NCBI RefSeq assembly: GCF_051020985.1
Contig: NW_027475138.1
Span: 1,240,001 to 1,304,000, forward strand
Direction of reading: 5' to 3'
Length of the DNA stretch: 64,000 nucleotides
Origin: Nomia melanderi
Taxonomy: Eukaryota > Arthropoda > Insecta > Hymenoptera > Halictidae
In this document: positions 48,815 to 63,303 of the stretch, one piece after another
Layout: each line of letters starts with the position of its first letter
Position numbering within the stretch: position 1 is the stretch's first letter
Made by a program: the position numbers and the translations under genes
The notes under the pieces: generated by a model
What the model saw: the letters and a program-made list of their open reading frames with translations, nothing else
Told to the model about the DNA's origin: nothing
The model's database searches: none

Positions 48815-51800
48815 AAAATCCAATATATATCTGGTGATATCTCGGGTGCTATTAAAGATAGCGCAATAAACTAAAGTGAATTATCTGCAGGAGGCCCTGG
48901 CGCATGAATGTGTGCAGCGGGAACGACCTCGGACCACCAGGGGCCGAGAAAACCGCAGTCTCATGGGGCCCGACACTCAGGGTCAGGGAAAAATCCAATA
49001 TATATCTGGTGATATCTCGGGCGCTATTAGAGATAGCGCAATAAGCCAAAGGGAATTATCTGCAGGAGACCCTGGCGCATGCATCAGTGCAGCGGGAACG
49101 ACCTACGACCACCAGGGGCCGAGAAAACCACAGTCTCATGGGGCCGGACACTCAGGATCAGGGGAAAATCCAATATATATCTGGTGATATGTCGGGTGCT
49201 ATTAGAGATAGCGCAATAAATCAAAGTGCATTGTCTGTAGGAGACCTTGGCGCATGAATCTGTGCAGCGGAAACGACCTCGGAACACCAGGGGCCGAGAA
49301 AACCACCGTCTCATGGGGCAGGACACTCAGGGTCAGGGGAAAATCCAATATATATCTGGTGATATCTCGGGTGCTATTACAGATAGAGCAATAAATCAAA
49401 GTGCATTGTCTGTAGGAGGCCCTGGCGCATGAATCTGTGCAGCGGGAACAACCTCGGACCACCAGGGGCCGAGAAAACCGCAGTCTCATTGGGCCGGACA
49501 CTCAGGGTCAGGGAAAAATCCAATATATATCTGGTGATATCTCGGGCGCTATTAGAGATAGCGCAATAAGCCAAAGGGAATTATCTGCAGGAGGCCCTGG
49601 CGCATGCATCAGTGCAGCGGGAACGACCTAGGACCACCAGGGGCCCAGAAAACCACAGTCTCATGGGGCCGGACACTCAGGGTGAGGGGAAAATCCAATA
49701 TATATCTGGTGATATCTCGGGTGCTATTAGAGATAGCGCAATAAATCAAAGTGCATTGTCTGTAGGAGGCCCTGGCGCATGAATCTGTGCAGCGGGAACG
49801 ACCTCGGAACACCACGGGCCGAGAAAACCACCGTCTCATGGGGCAGGACACTCAGGGTCAGTGAAAAATCCAATATATATCTGGTGATATCTCGGGTGCT
49901 ATTACAGATAGCGGAATAAATCAAAGTGCATTGTCTGTAGGAGACGCTGGCGCATGAACCTGTGCAGCGGGAACGTTCCCGGACCACCAGGGGCCGAGAA
50001 AACGACCGTCTCATGGGGCCGGACGCTCAGGGTCAGTGAAAAATCCAATAAATATCTGGTGATATCTCGGGTGCTATTAGAGATAGCGCAATAAACCAAA
50101 GTGAATTATCTGCAGGAGGCCCTGGCGCATGAATCTGTGCAACGGGAACGACCTCGGACCACCAGGGACCGAGAAAACCACAGTCTCATGGGGCCGGAGA
50201 CTCAGGGTCAGGGGAAAATCCAATATAGATCTGGTGATATCTCGGGTGCTATTACAGATAGCGCAATAAATCATAGTGCATTGTCTGTAGGAGGCCCTGG
50301 CGCATGAATCTGGCCAGCGGGAACGACCTCGGACCACCAGCGGCCGAGAAAACCACCGTCTCATGGGGCCGGACACTCAGGGTCGGGGAAAAATCCAATA
50401 TATATCTGGTGATATCTCGGGTGCTATTAGAGATAGCGCAATAAATCAAAGTGCATTGTCTGTAGGAGGCCCTGGCGCATGAATCTGTGCAGCGGGAACG
50501 ACCTCGGACCACCAGGGGCCGAGAAAACCACAGTCTCATGGGGCCGGACACTCAGGGTCAGGGGAAAATCCAATATATATCTGGTGATATCTCGGGTGCT
50601 ATTACAGATAGAGCAATAAATCAAAGTGCATTGTCTGTAGGAGGCCCTGACGCATGAATCTGTGCAGCGGGAACAACCTCGGACCACCAGGGGCCGAGAA
50701 AACCGCAGTCTCATGGGGCCGGACACTCAGGGTCAGGGGAAAATCCAATATATATCTGGTGATATCTCGGGTGCTATTACAGATAGCGCAATAAATCAAA
50801 GTGCATTGTCTGTAGGAGGCCCTGGCGCATGAATCTGTGCAGCGGGAACGACCTTGGAACACCAGGGGCCGAGAAGACCACCGTCTCATGGGGCAGGACA
50901 CTCAGGGTCAGTGAAAAATCCAATATAGATCTGGTGATATCTCGGGTGCTATTACAGATAGCGCAATAAATCAAAGTGCATTGTCTGTAGGAGGCCCTGG
51001 CGCATGAATCTGTGCAGCGGGAACGACCGCGGACCACCAGGGGCCGAGAAAACCACAGTCTCATGGGGCCGGACACTCAGGGTCAGGGGAAAATCCAATA
51101 TATATCTGGTGATATCTCGGGTGCTATTAAAGATAGCGCAATAAACTAAAGTGCATTGTCTGTAGGAGGCCCTGGCGCATGAATCTGTGCAGCGGGAACG
51201 ACCTCGGACCACCAGGGGCCGAGAAAACCGCAGTCTCATGGGGCCCGACACTCAGGGTCAGGGAAAAATCCAATATATATCTGGTGATATCTCGGGCGCT
51301 ATTAGAGATAGCGCAATAAGCCAAAGGGAATTATCTGCAGGAGACCCTGGCGCATGCATCAGTGCAGCGGGAACGACCTAGGACCACCAGGGGCCGAGAA
51401 AACCACAGTCTCATGGGGCCGGACACTCAGGATCAGGGGAAAATCCAATATATATCTGGTGATATGTCGGGTGCTATTAGAGATAGCGCAATAAATCAAA
51501 GTGCATTGTCTGTAGGAGGCCCTGGCGCATGAATCTGTGCAGCGGGAACGACCTCGGAACACCAGGGGCCGAGAAAACCACCGTCTCATGGGGCAGGACA
51601 CTCAGGGTCAGGGGAAAATCCAATATATATCTGGTGATATCTCGGGTGCTATTACAGATAGAGCAATAAATCAAAGTGCATTGTCTGTAGGAGGCCCTGG
51701 CGCATGAATCTGTGCAGCGGGAACAACCTCGGACCACCAGGGGCCGAGAAAACCGCAGTCTCATTGGGCCGGACACTCAGGGTCAGGGAAAAATCCAATA

Positions 51801-54120
51801 TATATCTGGTGATATCTCGGGCGATATTAGAGATAGCGCAATAAACCAAAGTGAATTGTCTGCAGGAGGCCCTGGCGCATGAATCTGTGCAGCGGGAACG
51901 ATCTCGGACCATCAGGGGCCGAGACATCCACCGTCTCATGGGGCCGGACACTCAGGGTCAGGGAAAAATCCAATATATATCTGGTGATATCTCGGGTGCT
52001 ATTACAGATAGCGCAATAAATCAAAGTGCATTGTCTGTAGGAGGCCCTGGCGCATGAACCTGTGCAGCGGGAACGTTCTCGGACCACCAGGGGCCGAGAA
52101 AACGACCGTCTCATGGGGCCGGACGCTCAGGGTCAGTGAAAAATCCAATATATATCTGGTGATATCTCGGGTGCTATTAGAGATAGCGCAATAAACCAAG
52201 GTGAATTATCTGCAGGAGGCCCTGGCGCATGAATCTGTGCAACGAGAATGACCCCGGACCACCAGGGGCCGAGAAAACGACAGTCTCAAGGGGCCGGACA
52301 CTCAGGGTCAGGGGAAAATCCAATATATATCTGGTGATATCTCGGGTGCTATTACAGATAGCGCAATAAATCAAAGTGCATTGTCTGTAGGAGGCCCTGG
52401 CGCATGAATCTGTGCAGCGGGAACGACCTCGGACCACCAGGGGCCCAGAAAACCACCGTCTCATGGGGCAGGACACTCAGGGTCAGTGAAAAATCCAATA
52501 TATATCTGGTGATATCTCGGGTGCTATTACAGATAGCGCAATAAATCAAAGTGCATTGTCTGTAGGAGACGCTGGCGCATGAACCTGTGCAGCGGGAACG
52601 TTCTCGGACCACCAGGGGCCGAGAAAACGACCGTCTCATGGGGCCGGACGCTCAGGGTCAGTGAAAAATCCAATATATATCTGGTGATATCTCGGGTGCT
52701 ATTAGAGATAGCGCAATAAACCAAAGTGAATTGTCTGCAGGAGGCCCTGGCGCATGAATCTGTGCAGCTGGAACGACCTCGGACCACCAGGGGCCGAGAA
52801 AACCGCAGTCTCATGGGGCCGGACACTCAGGGTCAGGGAAAAATCCAATATATATCTGGTGATATCTCGGGCGCTATTAGAGATAGCGCAATAAATCAAA
52901 GTGCATTGTCTGTAGGAGGCCCTGGCGCATGAATCTGTGCAGCGGGAACGACCTTGGAACACCAGGGGCCGAGAAGACCACCGTCTCATGGGGCAGGACA
53001 CTCAGGGTCAGTGAAAAATCCAATATATATCTGGTGATATCTCGGGTGCTATTACAGATAGCGCAATAAATCAAAGTGCATTGTCTGTAGGAGACGCTGG
53101 CGCATGAACCTGTTCAGCGGGAACGTTCTCGGACCACCAGGGGCCGAGAAAACGACCGTCTCATGGGGCCGGACGCTAAGGGTGAGTGAAAAATCCAATA
53201 TATATCTGGTGATTTCTCGGGTGCTATTAGAGATAGCGCAATAAACCAAAGTGAATTATCTGCAGGAGGCCCTGGCGCATGAATCTGTGCAACGGGAATG
53301 ACCTCGGACCACCAGGGACCGAGAAAACCACAGTCTCATGGGGACGGATACTCAGGGTCAGGGGAAAATCCAATATAGATCTGGTGATATCTCGGGTGCT
53401 ATTACAGATAGCGCAATAAATCATAGTGCATTGTCTGTAGGAGGCCCTGGCGCATGAATCTGGCCAGCGGGAACGACCTCGGACCACCAGCGGCCGAGAA
53501 AACCACCGTCTCATGGGGCCGGACACTCAGGGTCGGGGAAAAATCCAATATATATCTGGTGATATCTCGGGTGCTATTAGAGATAGCGCAATAAACCAAA
53601 GTGAATTGTCTGCAGGAGGCCCTGGCGCATGAATCTGTGCAGCGGGAACGATCTCGGACCATCAGGGGCCGAGACATCCACCGTCTCATGGGGCCGGACA
53701 CTCAGGGTCAGGGAAAAATCCAATATATATCTGGTGATATCTCGGGTGCTATTACAGATAGCGCAATAAATCAAAGTGCATTGTCTGTAGGAGGCCCTGG
53801 CGCATGAATCTGTTCAGCGGGAACGACCCCGGACCACCAGGGGCCGAGAAAACCACAGTCTCATGGGGCCGGACAATCAGGGTCAGGGGAAAATCCAATA
53901 TGTATCTGGTGATATCTCGGGTGCTATTACAGATAGAGCAATAAATCAAAGTGCATTGTCTGTAGGAGGCCCTGGCGCATGAATCTGTGCAGCGAGAACA
54001 ACCTCGGACCACCAGGGGCCGAGAAAACCGCAGTCTCATGGGGCCGGACACTCAGGGTCAGGGAAAAATCCAATATATATCTGTTGATATCTCGGGCGCT
54101 ATTAGAGATAGCGCAATAAA

Positions 54121-54770
54121 CCAAAGTGAATTATCTGCAGGAGGCCCTGGCGCATGAATCTGTGCAGCGGGAACGACCTCGGACCACCAGGGGCCGAGAA
54201 AACGACAGTCTCAAGGGGCCGGACACTCAGGGTCAGGGGAAAATCCAATATATATCTGGTGATATCTCGGGTGCTATTACAGATAGCGCAATAAATCAAA
54301 TTGCATTGTCTGTAGGAGGCCCTGGCGCATAAATGTGGACAGCGGGAACTACCTCGGACCATCAGGGGCCGAGAAAACCACCGTCTCATGGGGCCGGACA
54401 CTCAGGGTCAGGGGAAAATCCAATATATATCTGGTGATATCTCGGGTGCTATTAGAGATAGCGCAATAAACCAAGGTGAATTATCTGCAGGAGGCCCTGG
54501 CGCATGAATCTGTGCAACGGGAACGACCTCGGACCACCAGGGGCCGAGAAAACGACAGTCTCAAGGGGTCGGACACTCAGGGTCAGGGGAAAATCCAATA
54601 TATATCTGGTGATATCTCGGGTGCTATTACAGATAGCGCAATAAATCAAATTGCATTGTCTGTAGGAGGCCCTGGCGCATAAATGTGGACAGCGGGAACT
54701 ACCTCGGACCATCAGGGGCCGAGAAAACCACCGTCTCATGGGGCCGGACACTCAGGGTCAGGGGAAAATC
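54121..54770 (+). repeat. 350-bp dimer duplication
   Basis: Two consecutive dimers share GAAAACGACAGTCTCAAGG, CAAATTGCATTG and GCATAAATGTGGACAGC. They differ at CAGCGGG/CAACGGG and GGGGCC/GGGGTC. A related dimer is at about 57,240-57,540. Confidence 0.83.
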
Positions 54771-57700
54771 CAATATTTATCTGGTGATATCTTGGCTGCT
54801 ATTACAGATAGCGCAATAAATCAAAGTGCATTGTCTGTAGGATGCCCTGGCGCATGAATCTGTGCAGCGGGAACGACCTCGGACCACCAGGGGCCGAGAA
54901 AACCACAGTCTCATGGGGCCGGACACTCAGGGTCAGGGAAAAATCCAATATATATCTGGTGATATCTCGGGTGCTATTACAGATAGCGCAATAAATCAAA
55001 GTGCATTGTCTGTAGGAGGCCCTGGCGCATGAATCTGTGCAGCGGGAACGACCTCGGACCACCAGGGGCCGAGAAAACCGCAGTCTCATGGGGCCGGACA
55101 CTCAGGGTCAGGGAAAAATCCAATATATATCTGGTGATATCTCGGGCGCTATTAGAGATAGCGCAATAAGCCAAAGGGAATTATCTGCAGGAGGCTCTGG
55201 CGCATGCATCTGTGCAGCGGGAACGACCTAGGACCACCAGGGACCGAGAAAACCACCGTCTCATGGGGCCGGACACTCAGGGTCAGGGGAAAATCCAATA
55301 TATATCTGGTGATATCTCCGGTGCTATTAGAGATAGCGCAATAAACGAAAGTGAATTATCTGCAGGAGGCCCTGGCGCATGAATCTGTGCAGCGGGATCG
55401 ACCGCGGACCACCAGGGGCCGAGAAAACCACCGTCTCATGGGGCCGGACACTCAGGGTCAGGGAAAAATCCAATATATATCTGGTGATATCTTGGGTGCT
55501 ATTAGAGATAGCGCAATAAACCAAAGTGAGTTATCTGCAGGAGGCCCTGGCGCCTGAAGCTGGGCAGCGGGAACGACCTCGGACCACCAGGGGCCGAGAA
55601 AACCACAGTCTCATGGGGCCGGACACTCAGGGTCAGGGGAAAATCCAATATATATCTGGTGATATCTCGGGTGCCATTACAGATAGCGCAATAAGTCAAA
55701 GTGCATTGTCTGTAGGAGGCCCTGGCGCATGAATCTGTGAAGCGGCAACGACCTCGGACCACCAGGGGCCGAGAAAACCACAGTCTCATGGGTCCGGACA
55801 CTCAGGGACAGGGGAAAATCCAGTTTATATCTGGTGATATCTCGGGTGCTATTAGAGATAGCGCAATAAACCAAAGTGAATTCTCTGCAGGAGGCCCTGC
55901 CGCATGAATCTGTGCAGCGGGAACGACCTAGGACCACCAGGGGCCGAGAAAACCACCGTCTCATGGGGCCGGACACTCTGGGTCAGCGAAAAATCCAATA
56001 TATATGTGGTGATATCTCGGGTGCTATTACAGATAGTGCAATAAATCAAAGTGCATTGTCTGTAGGAGGCCCTGGCGCATGAATCTGTGCAGCGGGAACG
56101 ACCTCGGACCACCAGGGGCCGATAAAACTACAGTCTCATGCGGCCGGACACTCAGGGTCTGGGGAAAATCCAATATATATCTGGTGATATCTCCGGTCCT
56201 ATTACAGATAGCGAAATAAATCAAAGTGCATTGTCTGTAGGAGGCCCTGGCGCATGAATCTGTGCAGCGGGAACGACCTCGGACCACCAGAGGCCGAGGA
56301 AACCACAGTCTCATGGGGCCGGACACTCAGGGTCAAGGAAAAATCCAATATATATCTGGTGATATCTTGGGTGCTATTACAGATAGAGCAATAAATCAAA
56401 GTGCATTGTCTGTAGGAGGCCCTGGCGCATGAATGTGTGCAGCGGGAACAACCTCGGACCACCAGGGGCCGAGAAAACCACAGTCTCATGGGGCCGGACA
56501 CTCAGGGTCAGGGCAAAATCCAATATATATCTGGTGATATCTCGGGTGCTATTAGAGATAGCGCAATAAACCATTGTGAATTATCTGCAGGAGGCCCTGG
56601 CGCATGAATGTGTGCAGCGGGAACGACCTCGGACCACCAGGGGCCGAGAAAACCGCAGTCTCATGGGGCCGGACACTCAGGGTCAGGGAAAAATCCAATA
56701 TATATCTGTTGATATCTCGGGCGCTATTAGAGATAGCGCAATAAACCAAAGTGAATTATCTGCAGGAGGCCCTGGCGCATGAATCTGTGCAGCGGGAACG
56801 ACCTCGGACCACCAAGGGCCGAGAAAACCACCGTCTCATGGGGCCGGACACTCAGGGTCAGCGAAAAATCCAATATATATCTGGTGATATCTCGGGTGCT
56901 ATTAGAGATAGCGCAATAAACCAAAGTGAGTTATCTGCAGGAGGCCCTGGCGCCTGAAGCTGTGCAGCGGGAACGAACTCGGACCACCAGGGGCCGAGGA
57001 AAGCACCGTCTCGAGGGGGCCGGACACTCTGGGCCAGGGAAAAATCCAATATATATCTGTTGATATCTCGGGCGCTGTTAGAGATAGCGCAATAAACCAA
57101 AGTGAATTATCTGTAGGAGGCCCTGGCGCATGAATCTGTGCAGCGGGAACGACCTAGGACCACCAGGGGCCGAGAAAACTACAGTCTCATGGGGCCGGAC
57201 ACTCAGGGTCAGGGGAAAATCCAATATATATCGGGTGATATCTCGGGTGCTATTAGAGATAGCGCAATAAACCAAGGTGAATTATCTGCAGGAGGCCCTG
57301 GCGCATGAATCTGTGCAACGGGAACGACCTCGGACCACCAGGGGCCGAGAAAACGACAGTCTCATGGGGCCGGACACTCAGGGTCAGGGGAAAATCCAAT
57401 ATATATCTGGTGATATCTCTGGTGCTATTACAGATAGCGCAATAAATCAAAGTGCATTATCTGTAGGAGTCCCTGGCGCATAAATGTGGCCAGCGGGAAC
57501 GACCTCGGACCATCAGGGGCCGAGAAAACCACCGTCTCATGGGGCCGGACACTCAGGGTCAGGGGAAAATCCAATATTTATCTGGTGATATCTTGGGTGC
57601 TATTACAGATAGCGCAATAAATCAAAGTGCATTGTCTGTAGGAGGCCCTGGCGCATGAATCTGTGCAGCGGGAACGACCTCGGACCACCAGGGGCCGAGA

Positions 57701-57774
57701 AAACCACCGTCCCGAGGGGCCGGACACTTAGGGTCAGTGAAAAATCCAATATCTATCTGGTGATATCTCGGGTG

Positions 57775-59180
57775 CTATTACAGATAGCGCAATAAATCAA
57801 AGTGCATTGTCTGTAGGAGACGCTGGCGCATGAACCTCTGCAGCGGGAACGTTCTCGGACCACCAGGGGCCGAGAAAACGACCGTCTGATCGGGCCGGAC
57901 GCTCAGGGTCAGTGAAAAATCCAATATATATCTGGTGATATCTCGGGTGCTATTAGAGATAGCGCAATAAACCGAAGTGAATTGTCTGCAGGAGGCCCTG
58001 GCGCATGAATGTGTGCAGCGGGAACGACCTCGGACCACCAGGGGCCGAGAAAACCGCAGTCTCATGGGGCCGGACACTCAGGGTCAGGGGAAAATCCAAT
58101 ATATATCTGGTGATATCTCGGGTGCTATTACAGATAGAGCAATAAATCAAAGTGCATTGTCTGTAGGAGGCCCTGGCGCATGAAGCTGTGCAGCGGGAAC
58201 GACCCCGGACCACCAGGGGCCGAGAAAACCACCGTCTCATGGGGCAGGACACTCAGGGTCAGGGGAAAATCCAATATATATCTGGTGATATCTCGGGTGC
58301 TATTAGAGATAGCGCAATAAATCAAAGTTCATTGTCTGTAGGAGGCCCTGGCGCATGAATCTGTGCAGCGGGAACGACCTCGGAACACCAGGGGCCGAGA
58401 AAACCACCGTCTCATGGGGCAGGACACTCAGGGTCAGTGAAAAATCCAATATATATCTGGTGATATCTCGGGTGCTATTACAGATAGCGCAATAAATCAA
58501 AGTGCATTGTCTGTAGGAGACGCTGGCGCATGAACCTGTGCATCGGGAACGTTCTCGGACCACCAGGGGCCGAGAAAACGACCGTCTCATGGGGCCGGAC
58601 GCTCAGGGTCAGTGAAAAATCCAATATATATCTGGTGATATCTCGGGTGCTATTAGAGATAGCGCAATAAACCAAAGTGAATTATCTGCAGGAGGCCCTG
58701 GCGCATGAATCTGTGCAACGGGAACGACCTCGGACCACCAGGGACCGAGAAAACCACAGTCTCATGGGGCCGGATACTCAGGGTCAGGGGAAAATCCAAT
58801 ATAGATCTGGTGATATCTCGGGTGCTATTACAGATAGCGCAATAAATCATAGTGCATTGTCTGTAGGAGGCCCTGGCGCATGAATCTGGCCAGCGGGAAC
58901 GACCTCGGACCACCAGCGGCCGAGAAAACCACCGTCTCATGGGGCCGGACACTCAGGGTCGGGGAAAAATCCAATATATATCTGGTGATATCTCGGGTGC
59001 TATTAGAGATAGCGCAATAAACCAAAGTGTATTGTCTGCAGGAGGCCCTGGCGCATGAATCTGTGCAGCGGGAACGACCTCGGACCACCAGGGGCCGAGA
59101 AAACCGCAGTCTCATGGGGCCGGACACTCAGGGTCAGGGAAAAATCCAATATATATCTGGTGATATCTCGGGCGCTATTA
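57775..59180 (+). repeat. 15-monomer block, copy 1
   Basis: Matches about 60,400-61,805 at offset 2,625 bp. It includes a CATCGGGCCGGACGC or GATCGGGCCGGACGC monomer, ACACCAGGGG, GTGCATCGGG and marker M monomers in the same order. A few substitutions separate the copies. The ends are approximate. Confidence 0.8.
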
Positions 59181-60399
59181 GAGATAGCTCAATAAATCAA
59201 AGTGCATTGTCTGTAGGAGGCCCTGGCGCATGAATCTGGCCAGCGGGAACGACCTCGGACCACCAGCGGCCGAGAAAACCACCGTCTCATGGGGCCGGAC
59301 ACTCAGGGTCAGGGAAAAATCCAATATATATCTGGTGATATCTCGGGTGCTATTACAGATAGCGCAATAAATCAAAGTGCATTGTCTGTAGGAGGCCCTG
59401 GCGCATGAATCTGTGCAGCGGGAACGACCTCGGACCACCAGGGGCCGAGAAAACCACCGTCTCTTGGGGCCGGACACTCAGGGTCAGGGCAAAATCCAAT
59501 ATATATCTGGTGATATCTCGGGTGCTATTAGAGATAGCGCAATAAACCATAGTGAATTATCTGCAGGAGGCCCTGGCGCATGAATGTGTGCAGCGGGAAC
59601 GACCTCGGACCACCAGGAGCCGAGAAAACCGCAGTCTCATGGTGCCGGACACTCAGGGTCAGGGAAAAATCCAATATATATCTGGTGATATCTCGGGTGC
59701 TATTAAAGATAGCGCAATAAGCCAAAGGGAATTATCTGCAGAAGGCCCTGGCGCATGCATCTGTGCAGCGGGAACGACCTAGGACCACCAGGGGCCGAGA
59801 AAACCACCGTCTCATGGGGCCGGACACTCAGGGTAAGGGAAAAATCCAATATATATCTGGTGATATCTCGGGTGCTATTCGAGATAGCGCAATAAACGAA
59901 AGTGAATTATCTGCAGGAGGCCCTGGCGCATGAATCTGTGCAACGGGAACGACCTCGGACCACCAGGGGCCGAGAAAACGACAGTCTCATGGGGCTGGAC
60001 ACACAGGGTCAGGGAAAAATTCAATATATATCTGGTGATATCTTGGGTGCTATTAGAGATAGCGCAATAATCCAAAGTGAATTATCTGCAGGAGGCCCTG
60101 GCGCATGAATCTGTGCAACGGGAACGACCTCGGACCACCAGGGGCCGAGAAAACCACCGTCTCATGGGGCCGGACACTCAGGGTCAGGGGAAAATCCAAT
60201 ATATATCTGGTGATATCTCGGGTGCTATTACAGATAGCGCAATAAATCAAAGTGCATTGTCTGTAGGAGGCCCTGGCGCATGAATCTGTGCAGGGGGAAC
60301 GACCTCGGACCACCAGGGGCCGAGAAAACCACAGTCTCATGGGGCCGGACACTCAGGGTCAGTGAAAAATCCAATATATATCTGGTGATATCTCGGGTG

Positions 60400-61805
60400 C
60401 TATTACAGATAGCGCAATAAATCAAAGTGCATTGTCTATAGGAGACGCTGGCGCATGAACCTCTGCAGCGGGAACGTTCTCGGACCACCAGGGGCCGAGA
60501 AAACGACCGTCTCATCGGGCCGGACGCTCAGGGTCAGTGAAAAATCCAGTATATATCCGGTGATATCTCGGGTGCTATTAGAGATAGCGCAATAAACCGA
60601 AGTGAATTGTCTGCAGGAGGCCCTGGCGCATGAATGTGTGCAGCGGGAACGACCTCGGACCACCAGGGGCCGAGAAAACCGCAGTCTCATGGGGCCGGAC
60701 ACTCAGGGTCAGGGGAAAATCCAATATATATCTGGTGATATCTCGGGTGCTATTACAGATAGAGCAATAAATCAAAGTGCATTGTCTGTAGGAGGCCCTG
60801 GCGCATGAATCTGTGCAGCGGGAACGACCCCGGACCACCAGGGGCCGAGAAAACCACCGTCTCATGGGGCAGGACACTCAGGGTCAGGGGAAAATCCAAT
60901 ATATATCTGGTGATATCTCGGGTGCTATTAGAGATAGCGCAATAAATCAAAGTGCATTGTCTGTAGGAGGCCCTGGCGCATGAATCTGTGCAGCGGGAAC
61001 GACCTCGGAACACCAGGGGCCGAGAAAACCACCGTCTCATGGGGCAGGACACACAGGGTCAGTGAAAAATCCAATATATATCTGGTGATATCTCGGGTGC
61101 TATTACAGATAGCGCAATAAATCAAAGTGCATTGTCTGTAGGAGACGCTGGCGCATGAACCTGTGCATCGGGAACGTTCTCGGACCAACAGGGGCCGAGA
61201 AAACGACCGTCTCATGGGGCCGGACGCTCAGGGTCAGTGAAAAATCCAATATATATCTGGTGATATCTCGGGTGCTATTAGAGATAGCGCAATAAACCAA
61301 AGTGAATTATCTGCAGGAGGCCCTGGCGCATGAATCTGTGCAACGGGAACGACCTCGGACCACCAGGGGCCGAGAAAACCACAGTCTCATGGGGCCGGAT
61401 ACTCAGGGTCAGGGGAAAATCCAATATAGATCTGGTAATATCTCGGGTGCTATTACAGATAGCGCAATAAATCATAGTGCATTGTCTGTAGGAGGCCCTG
61501 GCGCATGAATCTGGCCAGCGGGAACGACCTAAGACCACCAGCGGCCGAGAAAACCACCGTCTCATGGGGCCGGACACTCAGGGTCGGGGAAAAATCCAAT
61601 ATATATCTGGTGATATCTCGGGTGCTATTAGAGATAGCGCAATAAACCAAAGTGAATTGTCTGCAGGAGGCCCTGGCGCATGAATCTGTGCAGCGGGAAC
61701 GACCTCGGACCACCAGGGGCCGAGAAAACCGCAGTCTCATGGGGCCGGACACTCATGGTCAGGGAAAAATCCAATATATATCTGGTGATATCTCGGGCGC
61801 TATTA
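60400..61805 (+). repeat. 15-monomer block, copy 2
   Basis: Partner of 57,775-59,180. Its right part (from about 61,240) is repeated once more at +875 bp (62.1-62.7 kb), so two scales of higher-order repeat are nested here. Confidence 0.8.
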
Positions 61806-62538
61806 GAGATAGCGCAATAAATCAAAGTGCATTGTCTGTAGGCGGCCCTGGCGCATGAATCTGTGCATCGGGAACGACCTCGGAACACCAGGGGCCGAGA
61901 AAACCACCGTCTCATGGGGCAGGACACTCAGGGTCAGTGAAAAATCCAATATATATCTGGTGATATCTCGGGTGCTATTACAGATAGCGCAATAAATCAA
62001 AGTGCATTGTCTGTAGGAGACGCTGGCGCATGAACCTGTTCAGCGGGAACGTTCTCGGACCACCAGGGGCCGAGAAAACGACCGTCTCATGGGGCAGGAC
62101 GCTCAGGGTCAGTGAAAAATCCAATATATATCTGGTGATATCTCGGGTGCTATTAGAGATAGCGCAATAAACCAAAGTGAATTATCTGCAGGAGGCCCTG
62201 GCGCATGAATCTGTGCAACGGGAACGACCTCGGACCACCAGGGGCCGAGAAAACCACAGTCTCATGGGGCCGGATACTCAGGGTCAGGGGAAAATCCAAT
62301 ATAGATCTGGTGATATCTCGGGTGCTATTACAGATAGCGCAATAAATCATAGTGCATTGTCTGTAGGAGGCCCTGGCGCATGAATCTGGCCAGCGGGAAC
62401 GACCTCGGACCACCAGCGGCCGAGAAAACCACCGTCTCATGGGGCCGGACACTCAGGGTCGGGGAAAAATCCAATATATATCTGGTGATATCTCGGGTGC
62501 TATTAGAGATAGCGCAATAAACCAAAGTGTATTGTCTG

Positions 62539-63303
62539 CAGGAGGCCCTGGCGCATGAATCTGTGCAGCGGGAACGACCTCGGACCACCAGGGGCCGAGA
62601 AAACCGCAGTCTCATGGGGCCGGACACTCAGGGTCAGGGAAAAATCCAATATATATCTGGTGATATCTCGGGCGCTATTAGAGATAGCTCAATAAATCAA
62701 AGTGCATTGTCTGTAGGAGGCCCTGGCGCATGAATCTGGCCAGCGGGAACGACCTCGGACCACCAGCGGCCGAGAAAACCACCGTCTCATGGGGCCGGAC
62801 ACTCAGGGTCAGGGAAAAATCCAATATATATCTGGTGATATCTCGGGTGCTATTACAGATAGCGCAATAAATCAAAGTGCATTGTCTGTAGGAGGCCCTG
62901 GCGCATGAATCTGTGCAGCGGGAACGACCTCGGACCACCAGGGGCCGAGAAAACCGCAGTCTCATGGGGCCGGACACTCAGGGTCAGGGAAAAATCCAAT
63001 ATATATCTGGTGATATCTCGGGCGCTATTAGAGATAGCTCAATAAATCAAAGTGCATTGTCTGTAGGAGGCCCTGGCGCATGAATCTGGCCAGCGGGAAC
63101 GACCTCGGACCACCAGCGGCCGAGAAAACCACCGTCTCATGGGGCCGGACACTCAGGGTCAGGGAAAAATCCAATATATATCTGGTGATATCTCGGGTGC
63201 TATTACAGATAGCGCAATAAATCAAAGTGCATTGTCTGTAGGAGGCCCTGGCGCATGAATCTGTGCAGCGGGAACGACCTCGGACCACCAGGGGCCGAGA
63301 AAA
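62539..63303 (+). repeat. 350-bp dimer in direct tandem
   Basis: 62,539-62,888 repeats at 62,889-63,238, and the match runs on to about 63,303. I saw no difference in the compared frames. The source segment at about 59,040-59,450 has a single copy, so this is a recent two-monomer expansion. Confidence 0.87.
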
